Positions 53,170-61,058 of a DNA stretch of 64,000 nucleotides are shown here, piece after piece. Position numbers and translations under genes: made by a program. Within the stretch, counting starts at the first letter, position 1. Each line of letters starts with the position of its first letter. Source of the stretch: Embleya scabrispora DSM 41855 (lineage in GTDB: Bacteria; Actinomycetota; Actinomycetes; Streptomycetales; Streptomycetaceae); contig NZ_KB889686.1 in the NCBI RefSeq assembly GCF_000372745.1, positions 62,195 through 126,194 of the forward strand, given 5' to 3'. The notes beneath the pieces were generated by a model that searched no databases, was not told where the DNA came from, and worked only from the letters and a program-made list of their open reading frames with translations.

Positions 53170-54672
53170 TCAGGGCGCCGGGATCGGTATCCAGCGATAC
53201 GTCCCATCCTCCCGGTAGGCGCAACGCACCCGTTTACCGTCCGATACGGGCGCCTCCGCCGATACTTCGTACCAATTGCACGCGCCGCCGGGCGCGACCT
53301 CCTCCGGTACCGACGTGGACACCCGGGACGCGGGCGGGTCCGTCGCCCCGCCGACGGACCCGCCACCATGCGTACGCGAGGGAGCGGGCGCGCTCGGCGT
53401 GGTGGTCGAACCGGGGCCGACCGGATCGTCCCCACCCCCGCCCGCGGTGATCACGGCGGTCGTCATCGCGGCGACGGCCAGCACGGCGCCGACGATCGCC
53501 CACCTGCCCCGGCGTCCCACCCGCCGCGGCGCACCGCGATTTTCGGCCGAGGCGAAGGGGATGGACGACGCGGGAATCGGGTCGGCGGCGTTTCGCTCCG
53601 CCGCACGCAACCACAGCGAGATCGACGGCGGCCCGGACTCGGGGGGAGCGATCGGAGTCGACGGCGCGAGGGGCGGCTCCGGCGGGGTCGGCGGTACGGA
53701 CGGGGGTTCGGCCGACGCCGGCGCCGGCGCGGTGACCCGGGCGGCGGAGGGTACTCCGCGCGGGCTCGGCCTGCGACCCTCCTGCCACGTGTCCGAGGTG
53801 CGCGACACCTCGCGCAGCACCGGGCCGTCCGGGGCGCCCTCCGGCACCGGGCCCAGCACGTCGAAGACCTCGATCGGCTCGCCGTCCTCGGTCGACGCCG
53901 GCGTCACCGGCCCCAAGCCGGGGGCGATCTCCCGAAGCCGGGCCGACGCCTGCGCGGCGTGCTCCGGTCGCGCGTCGGGCTCGGGCTCGGTCAGCGTGCG
54001 CACCAGGTCCCACAACGCGCCGCCGTCGACGGGGAAGTCCGGCGGCCCGTCGGGTGGATTCTCGCTCCCGGTGAGCAGTTGCCACGCCAGGATGCCCAGC
54101 GCGTACAGATCCCGTCGCACGTCCGGCGGTGCGCCGGTCGACGCCTCCGGCGGCAGGTAGCCCCAAGTACCCACCACATGACCGATTTCGGTGAGCCTGG
54201 GGCCTTCGCGAGGCAGGGCCAGGCCGAAGTCGCCCAGCAGACAACGGGGTCGATCCTGCCCGGTCACCTCCAGCAGGACGTTCGCCGGCTTGACGTCGCG
54301 GTGCACGAGGCCGACCGCGTGCACATGCTCCAGGGCGTCCAGGAGTTGGCCGAGAATCGCCCCGGCGTACGCCGGCGGCAGGGCGCCGTGATCACGGATC
54401 AGCGAGGCCAGCGACCCGCCCTCGAACAACTCCATCGCGATCAGCACGTCGCCGTCGGCGACCCAGGTGTAGGGCGACGAAACGTGCGGGTGCTCCAGCC
54501 TGAATCCCTGCTCGCGCACCACCCGCAGCAGCAACCCCGCGTCGACCGGACGCACCAGTTTGGCGGCGCAGTAACCACCCAACCGATGGTCGAACGCCCG
54601 CCATACGGTGCCGGACATACCGGTTCCGACGGGATCGACGAGGGTGAAACGGCCGGCTAGCGGTGTGGGCAC
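53170..54672 (-). CDS. membrane Ser/Thr protein kinase
   Basis: A 500-residue Hanks-type kinase. Residues about 7-265 are the kinase domain: GTGMSGTVWRAFD glycine loop, Lys in YCAAKLV, HRDVKPANVLL catalytic loop, LGDFGLALP, and GTWGYLPPEAST activation segment. A Pro/Ala/Glu-rich juxtamembrane linker (about 270-385), a transmembrane helix (about 394-416, WAIVGAVLAVAAMTTAVI) and a short extracellular tail with two Cys follow. There are no PASTA repeats. The GTG at 54672 follows AGGGTGACGAC. It is divergent from secreted protein copy 2, with an operator in between, and upstream of an XRE gene. It may sense the surface complex formed by that protein; this is inference. Confidence 0.9.
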   Translation of the reverse strand: MPTPLAGRFTLVDPVGTGMSGTVWRAFDHRLGGYCAAKLVRPVDAGLLLRVVREQGFRLEHPHVSSPYTWVADGDVLIAMELFEGGSLASLIRDHGALPPAYAGAILGQLLDALEHVHAVGLVHRDVKPANVLLEVTGQDRPRCLLGDFGLALPREGPRLTEIGHVVGTWGYLPPEASTGAPPDVRRDLYALGILAWQLLTGSENPPDGPPDFPVDGGALWDLVRTLTEPEPDARPEHAAQASARLREIAPGLGPVTPASTEDGEPIEVFDVLGPVPEGAPDGPVLREVSRTSDTWQEGRRPSPRGVPSAARVTAPAPASAEPPSVPPTPPEPPLAPSTPIAPPESGPPSISLWLRAAERNAADPIPASSIPFASAENRGAPRRVGRRGRWAIVGAVLAVAAMTTAVITAGGGGDDPVGPGSTTTPSAPAPSRTHGGGSVGGATDPPASRVSTSVPEEVAPGGACNWYEVSAEAPVSDGKRVRCAYREDGTYRWIPIPAP

Positions 54673-54733
54673 GTCGTCACCCTAGCGCAGGGGTTCGGAC
54701 GCTCCCCGGGGGCCATTACTCCTCGGTAACCTA

Positions 54734-54763
54734 TTGTTTGCAAGTGCAACCCTGATCTACATT
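54734..54763 (+). promoter_or_regulatory. leaderless promoter of secreted protein copy 2
   Basis: TTGTTT and TACATT are 18 bases apart, and the ATG starts 7 bases after TACATT, with no ribosome-binding site. The operator box GTTTGCAAGTGCAAC (54736-54750) covers the -35 element and spacer. Compared with the promoter at 14359-14387 only a few bases differ over about 40. Confidence 0.65.
54736..54750. promoter_or_regulatory. GTTTGCAAnTGCAAC operator box
   Basis: GTTTGCAAGTGCAAC, inside the promoter of secreted protein copy 2 and 63 bases upstream of the divergent kinase start, so a bound protein could affect both genes. Confidence 0.6.
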
Positions 54764-54770
54764 CCCGGGC

Positions 54771-56096
54771 ATGAAACTGCGAGCCTTCCCGGCCTGTGCG
54801 GCAGCGCTCGTCCTGGGCGTGGTCTCGCTGCCCGGCGTGCTCCCGCACGCGTACGCCGCCGCGAACGGCCCGGCGCGGGACCGGCCGTCGGCGGAATCGG
54901 CATCCGAGTGGCCGGGCCGGCACGGGCCACGCACCTATACCCCCAGCGGAACTCCCGTTTCCGGCGCGCCCGACGGCGCCCGCGCGGTGTCACTGGCCCC
55001 CGGCGACTACGTGGACCGGATGGCCGACAAGGAGGTCAAGTACTACGCCGTGGACGTGCCTTTGGGGTACACGGTGTACGTGTCGGGGACGACCGTCAGC
55101 ACGGTGAAGGGCCTGGAGGCGCTCGATTTGAAACAGATCGACGAGCGCAGCACCTCGTGCAAGACGGACACCGGGCTGTCCCAGTCGGTGCTCAAGGTCG
55201 TTACGGCGTCGCTGAATTGGGGAGCGACCGCGACGGGCCGCAACAACAGTTGCACCAAGCCGGGCCGACAGGTGTTCTCGGCGACCCGCCGGGGCACCGG
55301 ACCGCCGGTCCCACTGGAACTGCGTATCTTCCTGGAACCGGCCGTTTCGGACACGGGCCCGGCCGAATCCGTGATCGCGCGCTATACCGAGCCGGGCGGT
55401 TCCCCCGTACCGGTGCTCGGCGGCGGTTCGTTCACCGACGCCGGCACGCTGCCCGGCTCCGGCCACTTCACCGACGACATCGCGTTCGGGGAATGGGCCT
55501 TCTACCGCGTCCGCCTGGACTGGGGTCAGAGCCTGGCCGTCCAGGCGCGGGTGGGCGGCGGGCGGGGTTACGCCCCGACGGAGGTCCGGCTGTACAACCC
55601 CGTGCGTGAGGAACTGGCCCAGGAGTCGGGGTCCGTGTCCGACACCGAGCACATTTTCGCCGGACGTTCGGACCCGTTCGCCACGCGGCCCGTGCGCTAC
55701 CTCAACCGCAGCGACCGGCAACAGGAGGTCGCCGACATGCTGCCGGGGTGGTACTACCTCGCGGTGGCGGTACAGGGCGAGGGCGAACAGCGCTCGCTCG
55801 CGATCGACGTGTCCGTCGGCGGTACCAGGGAACCCGGGCCCACATACGCACCGGACCCGTCGGTGTCCGCGACGACCCCCCGGTCGACCGCTTCGCCGGG
55901 CAGGGTCGCGACGAGCGGGGGTCCGACGCCGGGCTCCGCGGCCCAACCGACCGGCGGCAACCAGGACTCGGCCGGCGCGAGTGCGGCCTTCGGTGGTCCC
56001 GCCGTATGGCTGGGGCTTCCGCTCGCCCTGCTGCTCGGCGCCGGACTGGCGACCTGGGTGATTCGTCGGCGTGGTCCCGAAACCCCCTGCGACTGA
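54771..56096 (+). CDS. secreted two-domain membrane-anchored protein (copy 2)
   Basis: A 441-residue paralogue of the protein at 12994-14352. Signal peptide (1-29, ending HAYA), region 1 (about 75-205: DYVDRMADKEVKYYAVDVP, VYVSGTTVS), region 2 (about 220-355: GEWAFYRVRLDWGQSL, LYNPVREELAQ, GWYYLAVAVQGEGEQ), a Ser/Pro/Thr linker and a C-terminal helix (VWLGLPLALLLGAGLATWVI) with a basic tail. Six or more Cys lie in region 1 (for example TSCKTDTG and NNSCTKPG). Function is unknown. The two copies share promoter and domain order, while the VWA operon at 7.7-10.2 kb has the same regions in two proteins. A hairpin between it and the convergent gene ends transcription. Confidence 0.8.
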   Translation: MKLRAFPACAAALVLGVVSLPGVLPHAYAAANGPARDRPSAESASEWPGRHGPRTYTPSGTPVSGAPDGARAVSLAPGDYVDRMADKEVKYYAVDVPLGYTVYVSGTTVSTVKGLEALDLKQIDERSTSCKTDTGLSQSVLKVVTASLNWGATATGRNNSCTKPGRQVFSATRRGTGPPVPLELRIFLEPAVSDTGPAESVIARYTEPGGSPVPVLGGGSFTDAGTLPGSGHFTDDIAFGEWAFYRVRLDWGQSLAVQARVGGGRGYAPTEVRLYNPVREELAQESGSVSDTEHIFAGRSDPFATRPVRYLNRSDRQQEVADMLPGWYYLAVAVQGEGEQRSLAIDVSVGGTREPGPTYAPDPSVSATTPRSTASPGRVATSGGPTPGSAAQPTGGNQDSAGASAAFGGPAVWLGLPLALLLGAGLATWVIRRRGPETPCD

Positions 56097-56145
56097 ACCG
56101 GCCCCGCCTCCTTCGCCGGCCGGTTCGGACCGGCCGCCTCCGGAC

Positions 56146-56178
56146 GCCGGCGGCCCGCTACTCGTGCGGGCCGCCGGC
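56146..56178. terminator. bidirectional hairpin terminator
   Basis: A perfect 13-base stem (GCCGGCGGCCCGC with GCGGGCCGCCGGC) and a 7-base loop. It overlaps the last codons of the convergent TPR-like gene, which ends at 56158. Confidence 0.75.
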
Positions 56179-57606
56179 TGCTCCGCTACGACTCGGCCAG
56201 CCGGGCGCGCAGGGATCGTAGGCGCTCCTGCGCGGCCTCGCGTCCTGGGTCGGTGGGGGGATCATCGAGTAGGCGCGCAGGACGACCGAGCCGAGGTCGT
56301 GTGCGGCCTCCACCTCCTCGACACGCAACCAGCAGTGGTGCGCGTTCTCGATCATCCGGGCCGCGTCCTGTGGGTGGGCGCCCCGAGCCAGGGCCGCGTC
56401 GGCGTACAACTCGACCGCGAGAGCCGGTCGACCGGTCAGCAGGGCCACATAGGCATGCACCTCGCGCGCGGGCGGCAGCGCGTACTCGTCATCGCCGTGG
56501 CCGACCGACGCGTCCAGGGATGCGGCCATGGCCAGTGCCTGGTCGTCCGCACCCGACCGCACGGCGCGGGCGATCTCCACAAGGATCCGCTCCTGTTCCT
56601 CGGTCGGCTCGACCAGGACGGGGGGCGGACTCGGCTCGGGCGGGGCGGTCGGCTGAGGCGGAGGGGTCGGCTCAGGCGGGGCAGTCGGCTGAGGCGGAGG
56701 GGTCGGCTCAGGCGGGGCAGTCGGCTGAGGCGGGGCAGTCGGCTCAGGCGAAGCAGTCGGCTGAGGCGGAGCGGTCGGCTCGGGCGGAGTCGGAGTCGGA
56801 GTCGGAGTCGGCAGGTGGGTGGAAGCCGGCGGCTCCGCCGGCTCGGGCACCGTGCGCGCGGGCGGGTCGGGAAAGGCCAGGGGTTCCTCGTCGGCGGGCA
56901 CCCGGGCAGCCGGCGGTTGCGACGGATGCCAGGTGGGGGCCGGTTCCGCCCGGTCGAGCGCGGTCGGCGTCGCTTCGAACGAGGGCGGCTGCGCGGCCGG
57001 TTCGACTTCCGGACCGGCCGGCGCCTGCCGCGTCGATGCCCGCTCGACCTGCTGCCCGGGGTCGAACGGCGGCTCACCGAAGGCGCCGTCGGTCGGCAGG
57101 TTCGGTGGCTGCCTGTCCGCCGACTCGCCAGAGGGCCCGGAAGGCGCCTCGCCGTGCGGCCCCTCGGGCGTTGCTCGCGCCCTCGGATCCACCGCGCCGG
57201 TCGGGAGCCGGCTCCGAGTCCCCGTCGACCCGTCGGCGGCCGACGGTCGTTCCGAGCGTTCCCGAGCGTCCCGGCTCCGCTCGACGACGTCCGGGCGCGG
57301 GGTGCGCTTGCGTCGGCCCGGGAGCGAGCGCCGCTTCGAGGGAGGAGGAAACGCGCTGTCGGAGGCACTGGCCCTGCCATCCGGCGCGACGATGAGCGGG
57401 AAGATCGTGCCGTCCGGCTCCCTCGCCTCGGCGCGCACCGGGCGGCCCAGGGCTCGCGCCGTCGCCGCCGCCTTCTCCAGCGCGACCGCGCGCGGGAGCG
57501 CATCGGGCGGAACCGGGATCAGCTCCCCGTCGACGTGAACCGTGTCGTCGATCGACAACTCGATCGAGACGACGGGCCACGCCGGCACCACGAATTCGTC
57601 GGGCAC
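56158..57606 (-). CDS. conserved N-domain plus TPR-like protein (copy 3)
   Basis: A 482-residue paralogue of the proteins at 37077 and 47978. The N-domain (about 7-80) reads WPVVSIELSIDDTVHVDG and EPDGTIFPLIVAPDG. The linker is very long (about 85-325) and ends in a Pro/Glu/Thr repeat (PEPTAPPQPT units). The helical C-terminus (ILVEIARAVRSGADDQALAMA; HAYVALLTGRPALAVELYADAA) closes the protein. It lies downstream of the second FN3 membrane protein gene on the same strand, repeating the gene order at 35924-37973. Gap to that gene is 121 bases. The location is presumably cytoplasmic, as no signal peptide is present. Confidence 0.75.
   Translation of the reverse strand: MPDEFVVPAWPVVSIELSIDDTVHVDGELIPVPPDALPRAVALEKAAATARALGRPVRAEAREPDGTIFPLIVAPDGRASASDSAFPPPSKRRSLPGRRKRTPRPDVVERSRDARERSERPSAADGSTGTRSRLPTGAVDPRARATPEGPHGEAPSGPSGESADRQPPNLPTDGAFGEPPFDPGQQVERASTRQAPAGPEVEPAAQPPSFEATPTALDRAEPAPTWHPSQPPAARVPADEEPLAFPDPPARTVPEPAEPPASTHLPTPTPTPTPPEPTAPPQPTASPEPTAPPQPTAPPEPTPPPQPTAPPEPTPPPQPTAPPEPSPPPVLVEPTEEQERILVEIARAVRSGADDQALAMAASLDASVGHGDDEYALPPAREVHAYVALLTGRPALAVELYADAALARGAHPQDAARMIENAHHCWLRVEEVEAAHDLGSVVLRAYSMIPPPTQDARPRRSAYDPCAPGWPSRSGAAGGPHE
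56631..56812 (-). repeat. 18-base and 6-base tandem repeats in the linker
   Basis: About nine imperfect copies of an 18-base unit (plus strand GTCGGCTGAGGCGGAGGG) encode alternating PEPTAP/PQPTAP. They are followed by four copies of a 6-base GGAGTC unit at about 56788-56810 encoding Pro-Thr. Such arrays change length easily. Confidence 0.8.
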
Positions 57607-57727
57607 GTGCGCTCCTTCGGTCGAGCTGAGGACATTGGTTCTCGTCGGTGGAACCGATGCGGAGGGGAGTCGAAGCGGTTCGGGACGGAACGGGTCGGAA
57701 AAACCGGCCGCCGGGTGTCGGGCCTGC

Positions 57728-58666
57728 CTAGGGGCGGCCCGAAGCGGACGGCCGCGCGCTGGTTCCGGGCGTCCCGGGGACGGACGTCGCGATCACCGGC
57801 GGTCCGCACACCGGCTTGCCGGGCGCCAACTTCATCGAGGGTGTTCCGGTGATCAGGGTCACCACGACCACACACGAATCGGCGCTCACCGGCGGGCCGG
57901 TGAAGACGACGCTCGTCTCACCCGCGCCGGGCAACTCGGTCTTCTGGTAGGCGCCGGCCGGACTTTGCGCGATCGCCATGTATCCGGCGATCCCGTCGGT
58001 CCGGGTCGGCGCCTGCCACGACACCTGGATGCGTCCGTCGGCGGAACGTCTGGTCACCTGCTGGGGTTGATACGCGGCCAATTGTTCGGGAGCGATCACA
58101 CTCGCGGTCGCCGGCGGCGCCGAGGACGGCGGGGCGTCGGCGGCGGTGTCCTCGTCCCCGCCGGTGAGCAGGACCGCAGCGACGGTGATGCCGGTGACCA
58201 GGAGCACCCCGGCGACCACGAGACGCACCCGGGACTGCGGCTTCGGCCGCTCGGACTGCCAGTCGTAGGCGTTCGGTTCACCCGAAGTCGCCGACCAGTC
58301 CCCACCGACCGCCGGTTCCGCTCCTGTCTCGGAGACTCCCGATGCCGACCAGAACCAAGGGGGTTGTCCCGCGGCCTCGCCCGCCGTACCCGTCGGGAGC
58401 GCCGTCGGCGGCGGTCCGTCCGCCTGGAAACCCGGTGCGAACGGAATCGGCGGTGGCACGTCCGCCTGGGCGAACGCCCCTGCGGTCACAGTCGGCGGGC
58501 CCGCGAACCGCGGCTCGGTCGGTGCGTACGCCGGCGCGGCCGGGCCCGGCGCGTCGAGCTCGGCGTCGGCCGGCCACCAGCGTGGTCGGGTCAACGCCGG
58601 TCGCGGGCGGGCGCCGCCGTCGCCCGCGTCCCCCGCGTCCTCCCACCGCATGCGACCTGCGCTCAT
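57728..58666 (-). CDS. single-pass membrane protein with FN3-like ectodomain (copy 2)
   Basis: A 312-residue paralogue of the protein at 35924. A low-complexity cytoplasmic part (1-170) with several WW pairs precedes a transmembrane helix (about 173-193, VRLVVAGVLLVTGITVAAVLL). The FN3-like domain (about 210-300) has AYQPQQVTRRSADGRIQVSWQAP, IAGYMAIAQS and DSCVVVVTLITGTPSM, nearly parallel to copy 1 along the whole domain. Start ATG 58666, with GAAGG just before it; ATG 58651 is an alternative. It precedes the N-domain/TPR gene, the same order as in copy 1, but no MoxR or DUF58 gene is next to it. Confidence 0.75.
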   Translation of the reverse strand: MSAGRMRWEDAGDAGDGGARPRPALTRPRWWPADAELDAPGPAAPAYAPTEPRFAGPPTVTAGAFAQADVPPPIPFAPGFQADGPPPTALPTGTAGEAAGQPPWFWSASGVSETGAEPAVGGDWSATSGEPNAYDWQSERPKPQSRVRLVVAGVLLVTGITVAAVLLTGGDEDTAADAPPSSAPPATASVIAPEQLAAYQPQQVTRRSADGRIQVSWQAPTRTDGIAGYMAIAQSPAGAYQKTELPGAGETSVVFTGPPVSADSCVVVVTLITGTPSMKLAPGKPVCGPPVIATSVPGTPGTSARPSASGRP

Positions 58667-59465
58667 CGCCTTCGACCCCGTCCCCCATCGATCCTGCGTA
58701 ACGCGATGCCCATCACCACCGGATCCGGTCCACCTCGGAAGCGACCACACATCGCCCGGCGTCGGGATGCGCCTCGACCGCGGCGGCACACCGTCGCGGT
58801 CGTCGGTGTCCGGGTGCCGGATGGCCCGATCACCTCGGGTCGCGGCCGTTCCGCGACGCGCGGGCGGCGAGTGGGGTCGGCATCGGCGTCCCACGGTCAC
58901 GGCGAACCGAACAACGGAACCCATGCGGAGTCTAGGAACCGGCCCACGCGACCGATAGGACCGATCACGCGGAAGCAGGCGCGCGAATCGGCCGAGGATC
59001 CGGCGGCGATCCCCGCGGCGCACGGTGCGGGGCTGCTCGACGAGATCGCGGACCGGACCGGACGGGCGCGGGCGAGGACCCCAGCCGGACCCGCGGCGCC
59101 GCGATTCGCGGCACGTGGGCGTCGCAACAGGCCCAGGCCGCGCTCGGGGACCTCGACCGTGAGGAGTCGGCGGACGGCCCGGACGGCCGCCGCCGACCGC
59201 CGGCGCCGAGTACACCGGACCCGTGGACGCGGCCCGCAGCCGTGCGCCCCGACGCGAAACCACGCGATGGTGGGGAGTGGAAGCGCGGATTCCCGTTCGG
59301 GTGAGCGCACGCCGGAGCGATGCTTCCGTACCCGGCTGTCGGCGAACCGCCGGGGTCTGTTGGGTTGATCCGGGCGCCGGCGAGCGTCCGCGTCATGCGT
59401 CGCCCCCAGCCGCTTCGGCGCACCGGGGGCCGCGCTCCGGGGGCGATACAGGGGGTTCGCACGCT
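58667..59465. other. divergent intergenic region, no gene seen
   Basis: About 0.8 kb between the leftward FN3 membrane gene and the rightward prenyl synthase gene. Open frames are present on both strands, but their translations are Arg/Pro/Ala-rich without recognisable motifs. No repeat or operator stands out. Confidence 0.5.
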
Positions 59466-60551
59466 GTGACCGAGACACCGCAGGTTTCCTCGACGGCCCA
59501 TAAACGTCGATCGACCGGGCGGGCGCACACGATCGTCGCGCCCACCCCGTACGAGTTCTCCGATCGGCCGATCGTGGACGTACCCACCGTCCTGGCCGCC
59601 GAGTTCGCCCGCCGCTGGCCGCAGGGCGCCGACGGCATGGACGCGGTGCACCGGTACGCGTTGCTGCCGACCGGCAAGCTGCTGCGACCCGCGCTGGTGA
59701 TGTACGCCGCGCTCGCGGTCGGCGGCGAGGTCGAGCACGCGCTGCCGGCCGCCGTCGGCATGGAGTGCGTGCACACCGGCAGCCTGGTGCACGACGACAT
59801 CGTCGACGCCGACGAGGAGCGGCGCGGCCGGCCCGCGGTACACGTCGCCTATGGCCCCGAGCGGGCCATCATCGCGGGCAGCGCCCTGTACTTCGCCTGG
59901 TTCGGCGCGCTCGCCGAGTGCGCGCGCCACGGCGTGCCGGGCGAGCGCATCGCCCGCGCGATGGCGGCGCAGGCCGAGGGCGGATACGCGATGTGTCAGG
60001 GCGTGTTCGACGAACTCGGCTTCGCCGGCGATCTGGACTGCCCGGTCGAGGACTACCTCTCGATGGCCGGCCGCAAGACCGGCGCGCTGCTGTCCGCGTC
60101 CTGCCGGGTGGGCGCGATCCTCGGCGGTGGGACCGACGCGGCGGTGGAGGCGCTCGGCGCGTTCGGGCGACACGTCGGCCTGGCCTTCCAGATCCGCGAC
60201 GACCTGCTCCCGTACGACGAGGCATCCGCCGCCACGATGGGCAAGCCCGCCGACAGTGACGTGAGCAACCACCGCCCGACCCTGCCGGTGCTGCTTGCCC
60301 ACGAACGCGGCAGCGTCGAACAGCGCGCCGCGATCCGGCGCGCCCTCCTGCACGAGGGCAATCCGGAGACCGCGCTCGCCCGGATGCGTTCGCTGGTCGA
60401 GACCACCGGCGCCGGCGCCGAGGCACGAGCCCTGGCCGACGGCTACGAACGCGGTGCCCGGGACGCGATCTCCCGGCTTCCCGCCAACCCGTACACCGAG
60501 GTGCTCACGCACTGGTCCCGCCGGGAACCCACCCCGCCCGCGGCCGGCTGA
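59466..60551 (+). CDS. polyprenyl diphosphate synthase
   Basis: A 361-residue all-helical trans-isoprenyl diphosphate synthase. It condenses isopentenyl diphosphate with an allylic diphosphate to give a C15-C20 or longer product. LLPTGKLLRPALVMYAA and the first Asp-rich motif LVHDDIVDADEERRGRPAVH are at about residues 67-125. The second motif is FQIRDDLLPYD near 240-250; the last Asp of DDxxD is displaced. GKPADSDVSNHRPTLPVLLA follows. The GTG at 59466 has AGGGGG about 10 bases upstream. No terpene cyclase or carotenoid gene is beside it, so the product use is unknown. Confidence 0.9.
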   Translation: MTETPQVSSTAHKRRSTGRAHTIVAPTPYEFSDRPIVDVPTVLAAEFARRWPQGADGMDAVHRYALLPTGKLLRPALVMYAALAVGGEVEHALPAAVGMECVHTGSLVHDDIVDADEERRGRPAVHVAYGPERAIIAGSALYFAWFGALAECARHGVPGERIARAMAAQAEGGYAMCQGVFDELGFAGDLDCPVEDYLSMAGRKTGALLSASCRVGAILGGGTDAAVEALGAFGRHVGLAFQIRDDLLPYDEASAATMGKPADSDVSNHRPTLPVLLAHERGSVEQRAAIRRALLHEGNPETALARMRSLVETTGAGAEARALADGYERGARDAISRLPANPYTEVLTHWSRREPTPPAAG

Positions 60552-60761
60552 CCATACCCGACGTGCCCGCCTTCGTCGGCACACGCCGACGCGCCGACGA
60601 AGGCCCGCACACCACCACGTCGCCGATCGCGATCAGGACCGTCTCGCTCCCGGTGGGTTGTCCGGCGCGAGCGGGTACGGACCGATCCGAAAGCACAAAA
60701 TCAACCGGACACTGCCCGTATCACCGCGATGGGTGCGGCAAGGCTCGAAAGGACGACCGAC

Positions 60762-61022
60762 GTGAGGGACGGGTCCGAATCGACAACGCCTCCGAAGGCG
60801 GCCATGACCGGTAGCGCGCATCCCGATCGGCTCACCGATCGTGAGGTGGAGGTGCTGACACTGATCGCGGCCGGTCTGAAGAACGCGGGCATCGCCGCCG
60901 CACTGTCCATCGGCGAGGCGACCGTGAAGACGCATATCAACAACGCCTTCGCCAAGATCAACGTCCGCAATCGAGCCGACGCGGTGCGCTACGCCTACCG
61001 CACGGGCCTGTCCCGGCCCTGA
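60762..61022 (+). CDS. orphan LuxR/NarL-type HTH protein
   Basis: A small protein of about 86 residues that is almost only a GerE-type HTH: LTDREVEVLTLIAAGLKNAGIAAALSIGEATVKTHINNAFAKINVRNRADAVRYAY. The receiver domain of normal NarL-type response regulators is absent. The GTG at 60762 has AAAGGA 9 bases upstream; ATG 60804 would give the bare HTH, and ATG 60729 adds 11 residues. Stand-alone GerE proteins can bind DNA without phosphorylation or act as modulators. It lies 210 bases after the prenyl synthase gene. Confidence 0.8.
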   Translation: MRDGSESTTPPKAAMTGSAHPDRLTDREVEVLTLIAAGLKNAGIAAALSIGEATVKTHINNAFAKINVRNRADAVRYAYRTGLSRP

Positions 61023-61058
61023 GCGCGGATCCACGGCCCGGCGGGGGATGGAAGCGCG

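Noticed and set aside
54708-54731. A further copy of the N19-spaced operator near 54.7 kb (TTACTCCTCGGTAACC)
   Set aside because: The arms TTAC and GGTAACC are present but the 19-base spacing and the interior are not, so I did not count it.
37077-57606. Type VII secretion EccD-like ubiquitin domain for the N-domains
   Set aside because: Short strands and a DGTxFPL turn invite the comparison, but there is no 11-helix membrane part, no WXG100 gene, and no EccB/EccC gene in the window. I kept the domain unnamed.
58667-59465. A gene in the 0.8 kb gap before the prenyl synthase
   Set aside because: All frames are Arg/Pro/Ala-rich and lack starts with ribosome-binding sites or family motifs.
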